Positions 5,620-13,211 of a stretch of DNA of 15,361 nt are shown here, one piece after another. The stretch is taken from NCBI GenBank assembly GCA_002424545.1, contig DIKL01000038.1, forward strand, positions 1 to 15,361, in the 5' to 3' direction. Positions within the stretch are counted from its first letter, which is position 1. The number at the start of each line of letters is the position of its first letter. The notes beneath the pieces were generated by a model. That model worked only from the letters and a program-made list of their open reading frames with translations. It was not told the DNA's origin and made no database searches. The stretch is from Syntrophaceae bacterium UBA5619. Lineage in GTDB: Bacteria; Desulfobacterota; Syntrophia; Syntrophales; UBA5619. Made by a program: the position numbers and the translations under genes.

Positions 5620-6882
5620 CTAATTTCCGCTTTCTGAAATTTTGTTGATTTTCACCACATCCCGCTTGTCGAGTGTAACTCGCAGCCCAGGCTCATTTTT
5701 ATTAGGCACATTTGTCTTAGCAATGTTTGAATTCCATAAAACGCTTAGGCTGATGGTGGAAAGCAAGACGACAAGCGAAATCTGCAATATGGAATTGGGC
5801 AAATAAGAGCTAGAGAAGAACTTGAAAGCCAGAAGAGCTGCGCTAGTCATTGGAACTAGAGTTAATGCGATGAAGAGTATACGGCCGATCGTATGCTGAT
5901 GCAGGACGGAGAATATTGTTCCTTGCGTCAAGTGTGCCTTATTTCGTTTACCCTCTTGGTAGTATAGCCAGAAGAATGTCGCGACCATCAGCAATCCTGC
6001 AAGCAAGACCGACGCCCCAACTCTCAAATCCATAGGTATTGGCACGGATGGAATGTTGATGCGCTGCCTTCGACTCTCTATTTCGTCGCTTATTTCGTAC
6101 GTTGGCAATTCATAGAGGGTGATTTCGGTGATATCACCGATAGTCATGGTAGACCAGGAAAAGTCTTTCGCGTTGCTACTATCCTTGTTGGTATCCACCA
6201 AACCGCTAAGACCGTTTTCACCGTTGCTTTGCAACCGCCGTAGCGCATTCATATATCTCTGCTGTTCCCACCGGAGAATGGCGTGATCGTATCTTGGTGA
6301 AACCTCCCTTGCCTTTTCCAGTAGTTCAACGTTGCCCAGATTGGATAGTATCTCTTTCAAGATTGCCAAGTAGGGCATTTCGTATTTACGTGACATGCTT
6401 AATAATGTCGGAGCCGTAAGCTGCCTCGTGTGGGTTGTATCTCTTGGGAATTGCTTTTTGCCCGCCTGCGGAATCGGTGGAGGTGTCGAGCTTGAGGATT
6501 GGGTCTGCACTCTGGGCATCTCCAATTGGGAAGACTTAGGTTGGACTTTGAAATCGACTCCGCTCTGCCCAATCGATTCAATGCACTCAAGTCTTTCTGC
6601 TTCCTCCATTGAAAGAGACTGTAATGGCCTGTTCAATGAGAGACTTTTCCAACAGTCCTCGTTCTTGATTTGGCTCATGGTCTCGGCAAGTGCCAATCGC
6701 AAATTGAGATATTGCCGGAGGGAATTCGTCCGTATCGCCTCATCAGTAACGGGCAGAAGGCCAAATGCAACGGCAGCTAGGATAAGCGCGGCGAGGCCGC
6801 TGCGCGTGCATGCTTCCGAACATCGCATACCGATTTCAGTGGACATGGGACAATCGTGATCTCCCCGTGTTGTATCGACCAT
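5620..6882 (-). CDS. Four-span membrane protein with a large soluble middle part, unknown function
   Basis: A 420-residue protein that I cannot place in a family. From the chosen ATG, residues 28-45 form a first membrane span (LAALILAAVAFGLLPV). Residues 46-286 are soluble and polar, with a Ser/Pro/Gln-rich linker (about 112-145) and a helical, charged part after it. Three spans follow at about 287-308, 333-355 and 364-384, then a short basic tail. The soluble part should lie outside the membrane if the first span is uncleaved. I use the ATG at 6882 because GGAG lies eight bases upstream; the longer frame to 6960 would run into the 64-bp repeat. There is no enzyme motif. It is followed by another small membrane protein, so the two may work together. 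Confidence 0.62.
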   Translation of the reverse strand: MVDTTRGDHDCPMSTEIGMRCSEACTRSGLAALILAAVAFGLLPVTDEAIRTNSLRQYLNLRLALAETMSQIKNEDCWKSLSLNRPLQSLSMEEAERLECIESIGQSGVDFKVQPKSSQLEMPRVQTQSSSSTPPPIPQAGKKQFPRDTTHTRQLTAPTLLSMSRKYEMPYLAILKEILSNLGNVELLEKAREVSPRYDHAILRWEQQRYMNALRRLQSNGENGLSGLVDTNKDSSNAKDFSWSTMTIGDITEITLYELPTYEISDEIESRRQRINIPSVPIPMDLRVGASVLLAGLLMVATFFWLYYQEGKRNKAHLTQGTIFSVLHQHTIGRILFIALTLVPMTSAALLAFKFFSSSYLPNSILQISLVVLLSTISLSVLWNSNIAKTNVPNKNEPGLRVTLDKRDVVKINKISESGN

Positions 6883-6918
6883 AGTCTCTACTCCAGCCGA
6901 ACAAGGTGATTTATGGTT

Positions 6919-6982
6919 TCCGCGTAACATTCCATGGTGGGTGCAATACAGAAAGTACAAGACATTTATCTTCGTGGTTTTT
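6919..6982 (-). repeat. Dispersed 64-bp repeat, copy B
   Basis: Aligns without gaps to copy A from 859 (TCCGC, TAACA, TCCATGGTGGG and TTCGTGGTT blocks conserved), in the same orientation relative to the neighbouring genes. It lies just before the 420-aa membrane protein gene. The complementary end 7-mers of copy A are not kept here. Sequence 6983-7083 beyond it holds no gene that I can support. Confidence 0.5.
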
Positions 6983-7083
6983 TACTGTCCAACAATCGTC
7001 AACTAAAATGGGGACTCCCAGCGGCAAGTCAGCGAAGTCTGGTTCCCAACTTTTACATTCCACCTTGATACACGAGAATTTCT

Positions 7084-7435
7084 TCAATACCTCTTCCTCT
7101 TCTCCACCACCACCCCAACAATCCTGAACTCGATCCCGGTCATGTCACGGATCGGATACCGGCTGTTGAGCGGTTTCAGGAACAGACCGCCCATCCATCA
7201 CAAACTGTTTAAAGGTCGTCTTCGCTCCGTTCTTGGCGACGATGTAACTGCCACTGACCGGTTCAAGCTCTGGGGCAATGATGATAATGCCCCCCTTGGT
7301 AAATTCAGGCTGCATCGAATCACCGACCACGGTGAGAGCAAAGGCATTCGGGTGATCTCTCTCGAATGTCTGCACCCATGAGACCACCGGGGCCATTTTG
7401 TGGCAGCTTTCGGTCAAAAAGAGCCGGGCCAACAT
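7084..7435 (-). pseudogene. S24/LexA-type phage repressor, truncated and frameshifted
   Basis: The open frame from 7435 encodes the self-cleaving peptidase domain of CI/LexA-type repressors. GDSMQP holds the catalytic Ser (residue 40) and TFKQF the catalytic Lys (76), with FALTVVGDS and GGIIII around them. After DGRS the reading frame is lost near 7180-7190 and stops at 7145. In another frame it continues as FLKPLNSRYPIRDM to a proper end (EKRKRY, stop at 7084-7086), so one base has been gained or lost. The N-terminal helix-turn-helix domain is missing; an in-frame TGA precedes the first ATG. An intact gene would hold a prophage or integrative element silent and respond to DNA damage. The conserved promoter at 7510-7539 points at it. 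Confidence 0.85.
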
Positions 7436-7509
7436 TCACCGGTTAGGGCGGGGTTGAGGTTGCTGAGCCGCTGATCTTCAGACCGGGTCCTGGGGAGAAT
7501 GCTCCGTGT

Positions 7510-7539
7510 TTTATAGTCACATGGCGCGTGCGTTGTCAA
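7510..7539 (-). promoter_or_regulatory. Sigma-70-type promoter in the repeated flank, copy B
   Basis: Minus strand TTGACA (7534-7539), 18 bases, TATAAA (7510-7515), identical to copy A. Upstream lies a second TTGACA within a GT-rich repeat. It directs transcription toward the S24 repressor remnant and is probably the old repressor promoter of the element. Confidence 0.6.
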
Positions 7540-7576
7540 TGTGTGTGTCAATTGCAGGAAGATCGCAAAACCCAAT

Positions 7577-7615
7577 AAAAAAAGGGTTTAACAGCCGGTT
7601 ACGACTGTCAAACCC
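7577..7615 (-). terminator. tRNA-Pro terminator
   Basis: GGGTTTAACAG (7584-7594) pairs with CTGTCAAACCC (7605-7615) with one mismatch. On the minus strand it is followed by seven T. It lies 13 bases after the CCA end of tRNA-Pro. Confidence 0.8.
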
Positions 7616-7627
7616 TTCATTTTCAGC

Positions 7628-7704
7628 TGGTCGGGATGAGAGGATTTGAACCTCCGGCCCCCTGAACCCCATTCAGGTGCGCTACCAGACTGCGCTACAT
7701 CCCG
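7628..7704 (-). tRNA. tRNA-Pro (GGG)
   Basis: 77 bases that fold as a full tRNA: acceptor CGGGATG with CATCCCG, D-arm GCGC/GCGC, anticodon stem CCTGA/TCAGG with loop ATGGGGT (anticodon GGG, reads CCC), T-arm GGAGG-TTCAAAT-CCTCT, discriminator A and encoded CCA. A copy of its 3' half at 2463-2510 marks it as the integration target of an element. Confidence 0.97.
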
Positions 7705-7718
7705 TCTTTGTGACGCTC

Positions 7719-7747
7719 TATGTAACATGAGTTGTTGAGGCTGTCAA
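7719..7747 (-). promoter_or_regulatory. tRNA-Pro promoter
   Basis: TTGACA (7742-7747), a 17-base spacer and TACATA (7719-7724) on the minus strand. Transcription would start about eight bases before the tRNA. It lies in the gap after the merR-type gene, so the tRNA need not depend on the operon. Confidence 0.65.
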
Positions 7748-7768
7748 CAGAAGGTATGGTCAGGTTGA

Positions 7769-8158
7769 TCAAGGCCGTCTGCCACGCAGAAGCCGCTGCA
7801 GGTCTCGGAGTTCCTTCTTGATTCGGCTGAGAGTGGCGGGGAGATTGTCCGGCCCGGGATGCTGTGCCTGGTGCTCAACGTGGTGATCTTCATGACCGCC
7901 ATTGTGCGAAACACCTTCATCCGAGAGGAATTTTCTGGCGCCGGCAATGGTATACCGGCGTTCGTGCAGGAGTTCTTTGAGCTTCAGGATCAGTTCGACA
8001 TCGCTATGGCGGTAAAGCCGCTGTTTGGAATTGGCGCGCTTGGGGTGAATCGCGGGGAATTCGCTTTCCCAGTAGCGAAGGACGTGGGGGGGGATACCCG
8101 TCAGTTTGCTCACTTCGCCGATCTTAAAATAGAGCTTGTCTGGGATCTCCACATTCAT
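7769..8158 (-). CDS. MerR-family transcriptional regulator
   Basis: A 129-residue protein with one MerR-type winged helix-turn-helix: FKIGEVSKLTGIPPHVLRYW, then the wing (RLYRHSDVELILKLKELL) and a following helix (YTIAGARKFL). After that comes a His-rich linker (HNGGHEDHHVEH) and a C-terminal helix (LSRIKKELRDLQRLL) suited to dimerisation. There are no effector-binding cysteines or ligand domain, so the signal is unknown. I start it at the ATG at 8158, since the family begins there; the longer frame overlaps ihfA. AAGGAG lies 12 bases upstream, a long spacing. A gene of this type next to ihfA behind pheT is common in deltaproteobacteria and other groups. It is the last gene of the operon. Confidence 0.88.
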   Translation of the reverse strand: MNVEIPDKLYFKIGEVSKLTGIPPHVLRYWESEFPAIHPKRANSKQRLYRHSDVELILKLKELLHERRYTIAGARKFLSDEGVSHNGGHEDHHVEHQAQHPGPDNLPATLSRIKKELRDLQRLLRGRRP

Positions 8159-8196
8159 GCGCCAGCCGAACTCCTTGTAAGATGTGCAGGAAACAG

Positions 8197-8487
8197 CTAT
8201 CTGTTGATCTCTTCCCGCAACTGTCTGCTTGGTCTGAAACCGACGGTCTGCCGTTTCTTGATCGTGATTGCCTCCCCGGTGCGCGGATTCCTCCCGTTTC
8301 GCGGCGACTTGCTGCGAACCGAAAATGTGCCGAAGTGCACGATCTTGATCGGTTCTCCCGCCAGGAGTGTCTGCTTCATGGCGTCGAAGACGCAATCGAC
8401 AATATCGGCACAGCTGCTCTGGGAAAAGCCGAGGCGCTCGGCAATGGCCTCGGCCAGTTCTCTGCGGGTCAGGTTGGATGGATTCAT
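8197..8487 (-). CDS. ihfA: Integration host factor alpha subunit
   Basis: A 96-residue HU/IHF-fold protein. LTRRELAEAIAERLG forms the N-terminal helices, KIVHFGTFSVR the sheet, and GRNPRTGE (65-72) the arm with the proline that wedges into bent DNA. The alpha assignment rests on place: ihfA directly after pheT is conserved in proteobacteria. It pairs with IhfB to bend DNA at specific sites in recombination, replication and sigma-54 promoters. I use the ATG at 8487 on family fit; an ATG at 8496, which overlaps the pheT stop codon, is possible, and a TTG at 8514 is less likely. A clear ribosome-binding site is lacking, so translation is probably coupled to pheT. Confidence 0.92.
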   Translation of the reverse strand: MNPSNLTRRELAEAIAERLGFSQSSCADIVDCVFDAMKQTLLAGEPIKIVHFGTFSVRSKSPRNGRNPRTGEAITIKKRQTVGFRPSRQLREEINR

Positions 8488-8488
8488 A

Positions 8489-10933
8489 TCAGGCATCACG
8501 CAAGCTCGCTCCAAATTTCTCTGTAAGCAAGTCTACTATCTTTCTGTTGGATTTTTCAACATTCTTTTCAGTCAGTGTTTTCGCCGCGGAACGGTAGGTG
8601 ACTGAAATCGCCACGCTCTTGTAGCCCTTCTGGATGGTTTTTCCCTGGTAGACATCGAAGATGACGACATCCTCGACCAGGGCATCGCGGCTCATGCGTA
8701 TCGCGTTGACCAGATCGCCTGCGGCGATGGCGCCGGGCACGACGAGGGCGATATCGCGTTTGACGGCGGGGTAGACGGGCAGCGCGGTGAACGCTTTCGG
8801 GGCGGCGGCGAGGCTGCACAGGCCATCAAAGTCGAGATCGAAATAGTAGACGTCCAGCTTGATATCGAAACTGCGCAGGATTTCCGGCCGGACCCGGCCG
8901 AGACTGCCGAGGACAGTGTCGCCGTGGCGGATCTGCAGGGTCTCGCCGGCAACGACAAAGGGCTCCCTGGCGTCAGGTCCCGGGGTATGAAAGTCGATGC
9001 ATGTCGCCCCGGCCGCAAGGTTGAGCCGCAGCTGGCCAAGGATGAATTCGACCGCCCCCTTGGCGTCGAGAAAGTCGACCTTTTCTTCTTTGAAATGCAG
9101 CGGCGAGGCGCAGCCGTGACGGTTGCCGCAGAGGACGCCGGCCAGCCGGTTCTTCTCGATCGGCTGGGTAGCCTGACCGGTACTGATAAAAACCTTGCCG
9201 AGCTCGAAGAGCTTGACCTCCGTCATCTGGAAGCGGAGGTTGCGATCGACATTTTCAAGCAGACCCGGCAGAAGCAATGTCCGCAAGACTCCCTGTTCCT
9301 CGCTCAGCGGGTTGAGCAGCCGGACGGTGCGGCGTCTGTCGTCGCCTTCTGCCAGCTGCAGCAGATCGAGGTACTGGCCGTTGGAAAAACTGTAGTTGAT
9401 CGCCTCGCTGAAACCGATCCCGGTCAGGAGTTTGGCGATCGTGGTCCTCTTGATCCTGCCCTGGTCCTGTTCCGGGTAACTGAGGCGTACCTCGGGCAGC
9501 GTCACCGGAATGTTGCCGTAGCCATGGAGACGGGCCACCTCTTCGATCAGATCCGCCTCCCGGTCGATGTCGACTCTGAATGTCGGGATCCTGACCCATA
9601 AGGTGTCATCGTCCTTCGGCTTGCAGAGGAAACCGATCGATTGCAGCAGGGTGGTGATCGTTGCGGCATCAAGATCGATGCCGAGGAGCGAACAGGTGCG
9701 GGAGACCCGCAGAGTCAGGGTTTTCAGTGGCAGCCTGCCCATATAGACATCCCGCCCGGCATCCTCCGCCGTGCCGCCGGCGAGTTCGCACAACAGCTGC
9801 ACCGCCCGGTCCATGGCGTTGCACACGCCTTCCGGATCGACGCCGCGTTCGAAGCGGTAGGAGGCGTCGGTGGCAAGGCCGAGTGTGCGGGCAGTCTTGC
9901 GGATCGAGATCGGGTTGAAGCAGGCGCTCTCCAGCAGCACAGTCGTCGTGCCTTCGGTCACCTCGGAGTTCATGCCGCCCATGATGCCGGCCAGGGCTAC
10001 CGGTCGGTCGCCGTCGCAGATCAGGAGCATCTCGGGGCTGAGCTTGCGCTCGACCCCGTCGAGAGTGGTGAACGTCGTTTCGCCGGCCCTCGGGGAACGG
10101 ACGATGATCTTTGCCCCATTGAGGTTGGCGAAATCGAAGGCATGCAACGGTTGACCGTACTCCATCATCACGAAGTTGGTGATGTCGACGACGTTGTTGA
10201 TCGGGCGGAGGCCGATGGCGGTCAGCCGGTTGCGCAGCCACGCCGGCGATGGGCCGATCTTGATCCCGGTGATCAAGCGGGCGGCGTAACGGGGACAGAG
10301 TTCCGACGATTCGACATCGACTGAAAAGTTCCTGCTGGTGTAATCGACCCTGGCACCTTCGACCGGCAGGCGCAGGGGGCGCTGGAGCTTGCCGGCGATT
10401 TCGCGGGCGATGCCGATAACCGCGGCGCAGTCGGGCCGGTTCGGGGTCAGGTCGACCTCGATCATCGTGTCCTCGAGACCCATGGCGGTGATGAAGGACT
10501 GGCCATGGGCAGTGCCTTCCGGCAGTTCCATGATCCCGGTATGGGAATCGCTCAGCGCCAGCTCACGCTCGGAGCAGAGCATGCCACAGGACTCGACCCC
10601 CCGGACCTTGGATTTCTTGATCTTGACATCGCCCGGCAAGGTCGTTCCCGGCAGAGCGACAACGGTGTTGAGCCCGGTGCGGGCATTGGGAGCGCCGCAG
10701 ACGATCTGCAGGGTCTCGTCGCCGATCGCCACCTCGCACAGGGTCAGCTTGTCGGCATCCGGGTGCGGTCGCGCCGAGATGATCCTGGCGGTCTTCAGCG
10801 GAGCCAGCTCCTGATGCAGCGGGGTGACGGCATCGACCTCCAACCCCAGCATGGTCAGGTATTCGGCCAGCTGATCGGCGGTGTGCCCGTCGGTGTCTAC
10901 ATAGTGATTCAACCAGTCAAGCGTGAACTTCAT
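8489..10933 (-). CDS. pheT: Phenylalanyl-tRNA synthetase beta subunit
   Basis: An 814-residue PheT of normal length. The N-terminus MKFTLDWLNHYV is typical. An OB-fold tRNA-binding domain lies at about 40-150 (ADKLTLCEVAIGD, VCGAPNARTG), the B3/B4 editing domain at about 215-385 (RPINNVVDITNFVMMEYGQP), and B5 after it. A catalytic-like but inactive core follows, then a C-terminal FDX-ACB anticodon-binding domain (about 720-813; YPAVKRDIALVVP). With PheS it forms the alpha2-beta2 enzyme that charges tRNA-Phe; the beta subunit removes misloaded tyrosine. It starts 29 bases after pheS, without a strong ribosome-binding site. Its end overlaps the alternative starts of ihfA. No defect is seen. Confidence 0.97.
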   Translation of the reverse strand: MKFTLDWLNHYVDTDGHTADQLAEYLTMLGLEVDAVTPLHQELAPLKTARIISARPHPDADKLTLCEVAIGDETLQIVCGAPNARTGLNTVVALPGTTLPGDVKIKKSKVRGVESCGMLCSERELALSDSHTGIMELPEGTAHGQSFITAMGLEDTMIEVDLTPNRPDCAAVIGIAREIAGKLQRPLRLPVEGARVDYTSRNFSVDVESSELCPRYAARLITGIKIGPSPAWLRNRLTAIGLRPINNVVDITNFVMMEYGQPLHAFDFANLNGAKIIVRSPRAGETTFTTLDGVERKLSPEMLLICDGDRPVALAGIMGGMNSEVTEGTTTVLLESACFNPISIRKTARTLGLATDASYRFERGVDPEGVCNAMDRAVQLLCELAGGTAEDAGRDVYMGRLPLKTLTLRVSRTCSLLGIDLDAATITTLLQSIGFLCKPKDDDTLWVRIPTFRVDIDREADLIEEVARLHGYGNIPVTLPEVRLSYPEQDQGRIKRTTIAKLLTGIGFSEAINYSFSNGQYLDLLQLAEGDDRRRTVRLLNPLSEEQGVLRTLLLPGLLENVDRNLRFQMTEVKLFELGKVFISTGQATQPIEKNRLAGVLCGNRHGCASPLHFKEEKVDFLDAKGAVEFILGQLRLNLAAGATCIDFHTPGPDAREPFVVAGETLQIRHGDTVLGSLGRVRPEILRSFDIKLDVYYFDLDFDGLCSLAAAPKAFTALPVYPAVKRDIALVVPGAIAAGDLVNAIRMSRDALVEDVVIFDVYQGKTIQKGYKSVAISVTYRSAAKTLTEKNVEKSNRKIVDLLTEKFGASLRDA

Positions 10934-10962
10934 GGCAGTTGTCGTGTGATGATAAAGGCTTG

Positions 10963-11979
10963 TTAGAACTGAGACAGGAAGCGTTGATCGTTTTCGTAGT
11001 ACAGACGGATGTCGTCGATACCGTACTTGAGCATGGCGATCCGCTCGACTCCGAGACCAAAGGCGAAGCCGCTGTAGACCTCCGGGTCGTAACCCACCAT
11101 CCGGAAGACCTCCGGATCGATCATGCCGGAACCGAGGATCTCGAGCCAGCCGGATTTCTTACATACCCGGCATCCCTCGCCACCGCAGATGACGCAGGCG
11201 ATATCGACCTCGGCGCTCGGTTCGGTGAAGGGGAAAAAGCTGGGGCGGAACCGCAGGGCCGTCTCCCCGCCGAATACCTGTTTGAGGAATGCGGTCAGCA
11301 CTCCCTTCAGGTCGCTGAAGGTGATTCCCCTGTCCACGAGAAGGCCTTCGATCTGGTGAAACATCGGGGTGTGAGAAACGTCCGAGTCGCGGCGGTAGAC
11401 GCGCCCCGGGGAGATGACCCTCACAGGCGGCCTCCTTTTTTCCATGATCCGGACCTGAACCGGAGAGGTGTGGGTGCGCAGGACTATGTTGTCTTCGACG
11501 TAGAAGGTGTCCTGCATGTCCCTCGCGGGGTGGTCCTTCGGAATGTTGAGCGCCTCGAAGTTGTAGTAGTCCAGCTCGACCTCCGGCCCCTCCGCCACCG
11601 AGAATCCGAGGCCGGTGAAGATCCGGCAGATCTCCTCCCGGACCTGCGTCACGGGATGCCGGCGGCCGTAGCGGACGCCTCTCCCGGGAAGCGTGGCGTC
11701 AAGCCGCTTGCGGAGAAGTTCCTCTTCGCCTTTCAAGGAGACAAGATCTGTCAGGCGCTGTTCGATTTCACCGGACAGCGTCTCCTTGAGTTCATTGCAC
11801 TGCCGGCCGAACTGCGGCCTCTCCTCGGAAGGCACGCCCGAGATGTTGCGCAGCAATCCGGTGAGAAGGCCCTTTCTTCCGAGATAGCGGGTGCGGAACT
11901 CCTGAATCTCCGCCTCCGTTCCGGCCTTCCGGAGCTCGGCCAGAGCCTGTTCCCGAAGCGCCTTCAGCTCCTCCCTCAT
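10963..11979 (-). CDS. pheS: Phenylalanyl-tRNA synthetase alpha subunit
   Basis: A 338-residue PheS, full length. Residues 1-85 form the N-terminal coiled-coil that holds the tRNA ([18 protein letters not shown]). The class II catalytic core follows: [19 protein letters not shown], motif 2 around [31 protein letters not shown], and motif 3 [14 protein letters not shown] near the end. A cysteine cluster ([12 protein letters not shown]) lies before [10 protein letters not shown], as in many bacterial PheS proteins. It makes Phe-AMP and loads tRNA-Phe together with PheT. Its ATG overlaps the rplT stop as ATGA, so translation is coupled; AAGGGTGAG upstream is the ribosome-binding site. Confidence 0.97.
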   Translation of the reverse strand: MREELKALREQALAELRKAGTEAEIQEFRTRYLGRKGLLTGLLRNISGVPSEERPQFGRQCNELKETLSGEIEQRLTDLVSLKGEEELLRKRLDATLPGRGVRYGRRHPVTQVREEICRIFTGLGFSVAEGPEVELDYYNFEALNIPKDHPARDMQDTFYVEDNIVLRTHTSPVQVRIMEKRRPPVRVISPGRVYRRDSDVSHTPMFHQIEGLLVDRGITFSDLKGVLTAFLKQVFGGETALRFRPSFFPFTEPSAEVDIACVICGGEGCRVCKKSGWLEILGSGMIDPEVFRMVGYDPEVYSGFAFGLGVERIAMLKYGIDDIRLYYENDQRFLSQF

Positions 11980-12335
11980 GCCGTCCGCTCACCCTTGGCG
12001 ATGGCCGCGATCTCGGAAAATCCACGGGGATCGTGAACGGCCAGCTCGGAGAGCATCTTCCGGTCGATCTCGACGCCCGCCTTGTGCATCCCGTCGATCA
12101 GACGGCTGTAGGTGATGTCGTTCATGCGCGCCGCGGCGCTGATCCGGGTGATCCAGAGTTTCCGGAAATCCCTTTTCCGGACCCTCCTGTCCCGGTAGGC
12201 GTAGGCCATCGCGTGGTCCACGGCCTCCATCGCCGTTCTCAACAGACGGCTTCTGGACAGAAAAAAGCCCTTGGCCGCCTTCAGGATCTTTCTTCTCTTC
12301 TTGTGAGCCGTCAGGCTTCTCTTTACCCTTGCCAT
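11976..12335 (-). CDS. rplT: 50S ribosomal protein L20
   Basis: A 119-residue bL20 of normal length. The basic N-terminal half ([20 protein letters not shown]) threads into 23S rRNA; the C-terminal globular half contains [20 protein letters not shown]. It is needed for early assembly of the large subunit. In several bacteria L20 also represses its own operon by binding an mRNA structure like its 23S site; the infC-rpmI gap here holds a candidate hairpin. GAGGAG lies nine bases before the ATG. Confidence 0.97.
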   Translation of the reverse strand: MARVKRSLTAHKKRRKILKAAKGFFLSRSRLLRTAMEAVDHAMAYAYRDRRVRKRDFRKLWITRISAAARMNDITYSRLIDGMHKAGVEIDRKMLSELAVHDPRGFSEIAAIAKGERTA

Positions 12336-12386
12336 GGTTTCATTCTCCTCGTCTTATCCGGCCATTTGCAGGATCCTTCGCATCGT

Positions 12387-12584
12387 CTACAGATAGGGAA
12401 TCAGTTTTCTGAGCGCCTTCTCGTTGGTCTTGTCGAGAATGGCCGATTTTCTCAGGTTTCTCTTGCGCTTCGTCGTTTTCGACGTCAGAATATGACTGGA
12501 ATTAGCCTTGCTTCTCTTGATCTTGCCCGTTCCCGTCACGGAAAAGCGCTTCGCCGCGCCGCGGTGTGTTTTCAGTTTTGGCAT
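12387..12584 (-). CDS. rpmI: 50S ribosomal protein L35
   Basis: A 65-residue bL35 with the standard start [20 protein letters not shown], then [24 protein letters not shown] in two parts and the C-terminal LRKLIPYL. It is a small basic protein of the large subunit, in the conserved place between infC and rplT. A strong ribosome-binding site (AGGGGTGA) precedes the ATG. The leader upstream holds a hairpin with a T-tract. Confidence 0.97.
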   Translation of the reverse strand: MPKLKTHRGAAKRFSVTGTGKIKRSKANSSHILTSKTTKRKRNLRKSAILDKTNEKALRKLIPYL

Positions 12585-12600
12585 CCCGTCACCCCTTTAT

Positions 12601-12630
12601 TGAAAAAATAATGAACCTTTGCCCGGTTCA
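12601..12630 (-). promoter_or_regulatory. Hairpin with T-tract between infC and rpmI (possible L20-responsive leader)
   Basis: On the minus strand TGAACC (12625-12630) pairs with GGTTCA (12612-12617), and TTATTTTTT follows. This looks like a weak rho-independent terminator inside an operon of essential genes, 17 bases before rpmI. It could be an attenuator that sets rpmI-rplT expression; L20 feedback on this junction is known in other bacteria. Confidence 0.45.
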
Positions 12631-12686
12631 GGCTTCGCTCCTTTTCGGCCGCAGCCCCCGGCAAATCGGCATCCCGGTGGATCCCC

Positions 12687-13196
12687 TCATTTCTTCGGCG
12701 AGAGGATCATAATCATGTTCCTACCTTCCAGCCTCGGCTGCTGGTCGATCACCGCCCCGTCCGCAAGATCGTTCTTCATGTCCTCCATGATCTTCCGTCC
12801 GATCTCGGTATAGGCGATCTCCCGCCCCCGGAACATCATGGAGATCTTCACCTTGTTGTGCTGCTCCAAAAACTTCCGGACATGCTTGATCTTGACTTGC
12901 AGGTCGTGTTCCTCCGTCTTGGGCCGCAGACGGATCTCCTTGACCTGGACGGTCGTCTGGCTCTTTTTGGAGACCTGGGTTTTCTTGCTCTGCTGGTATC
13001 TGAATTTTCCGTAATCCATGATCCTGCAGACCGGAGGCGCCGCGGTGGGCGATACCTCCACCAGATCCAGACCCGACTTCGCCGCCTCCGCCAGGGCCTC
13101 GGTCAGGGATATAACCCCCAACTGCTTCCCCTCCATATCGATCACCCTGACCGACGGAGAGCGGATCTCCCGGTTGATCTTCAAATCCTTAGCGAT
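12687..13196 (-). CDS. infC: Translation initiation factor IF-3, likely ATC start codon
   Basis: A 169-residue IF-3. The N-terminal domain has IRSPSVRVIDMEGKQLGV and DLVEVSPTAAPPVCRIMDYG; the C-terminal domain has KEIRLRPKTEEHDLQVK and VKISMMFRGREIAY. It blocks early 50S joining and checks start-codon pairing. No ATG or GTG opens the family N-terminus. GGAGGT lies five bases before ATC at 13196, giving M-A-K-D-L-K-I-N-R-E. The only in-frame alternative is a TTG four codons on. A rare initiator in infC is known (AUU in E. coli) and lets IF-3 repress itself. Its start lies 15 bases after the thrS stop. Confidence 0.93.
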   Translation of the reverse strand: MAKDLKINREIRSPSVRVIDMEGKQLGVISLTEALAEAAKSGLDLVEVSPTAAPPVCRIMDYGKFRYQQSKKTQVSKKSQTTVQVKEIRLRPKTEEHDLQVKIKHVRKFLEQHNKVKISMMFRGREIAYTEIGRKIMEDMKNDLADGAVIDQQPRLEGRNMIMILSPKK

Positions 13197-13211
13197 GGTT
13201 CACCTCCGATG

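Larger units (their letters stand above)
7460..7675. repeat. Direct repeat (att-type) copy B: tRNA-Pro 3' half plus flank
   Basis: Partner of 2299-2510. Includes the 3' half of the intact tRNA-Pro, its terminator and the promoter that faces the S24 repressor. Differences from copy A are scattered substitutions and small indels, so the duplication is not recent. Confidence 0.8.

Noticed and set aside
7859..8605. 248-aa plus-strand open frame opposite merR/ihfA
   Set aside because: Shadow of two recognisable minus-strand DNA-binding proteins.
10939..12036. 365-aa plus-strand open frame opposite pheS
   Set aside because: Shadow of pheS; the minus frame carries all class II synthetase motifs.
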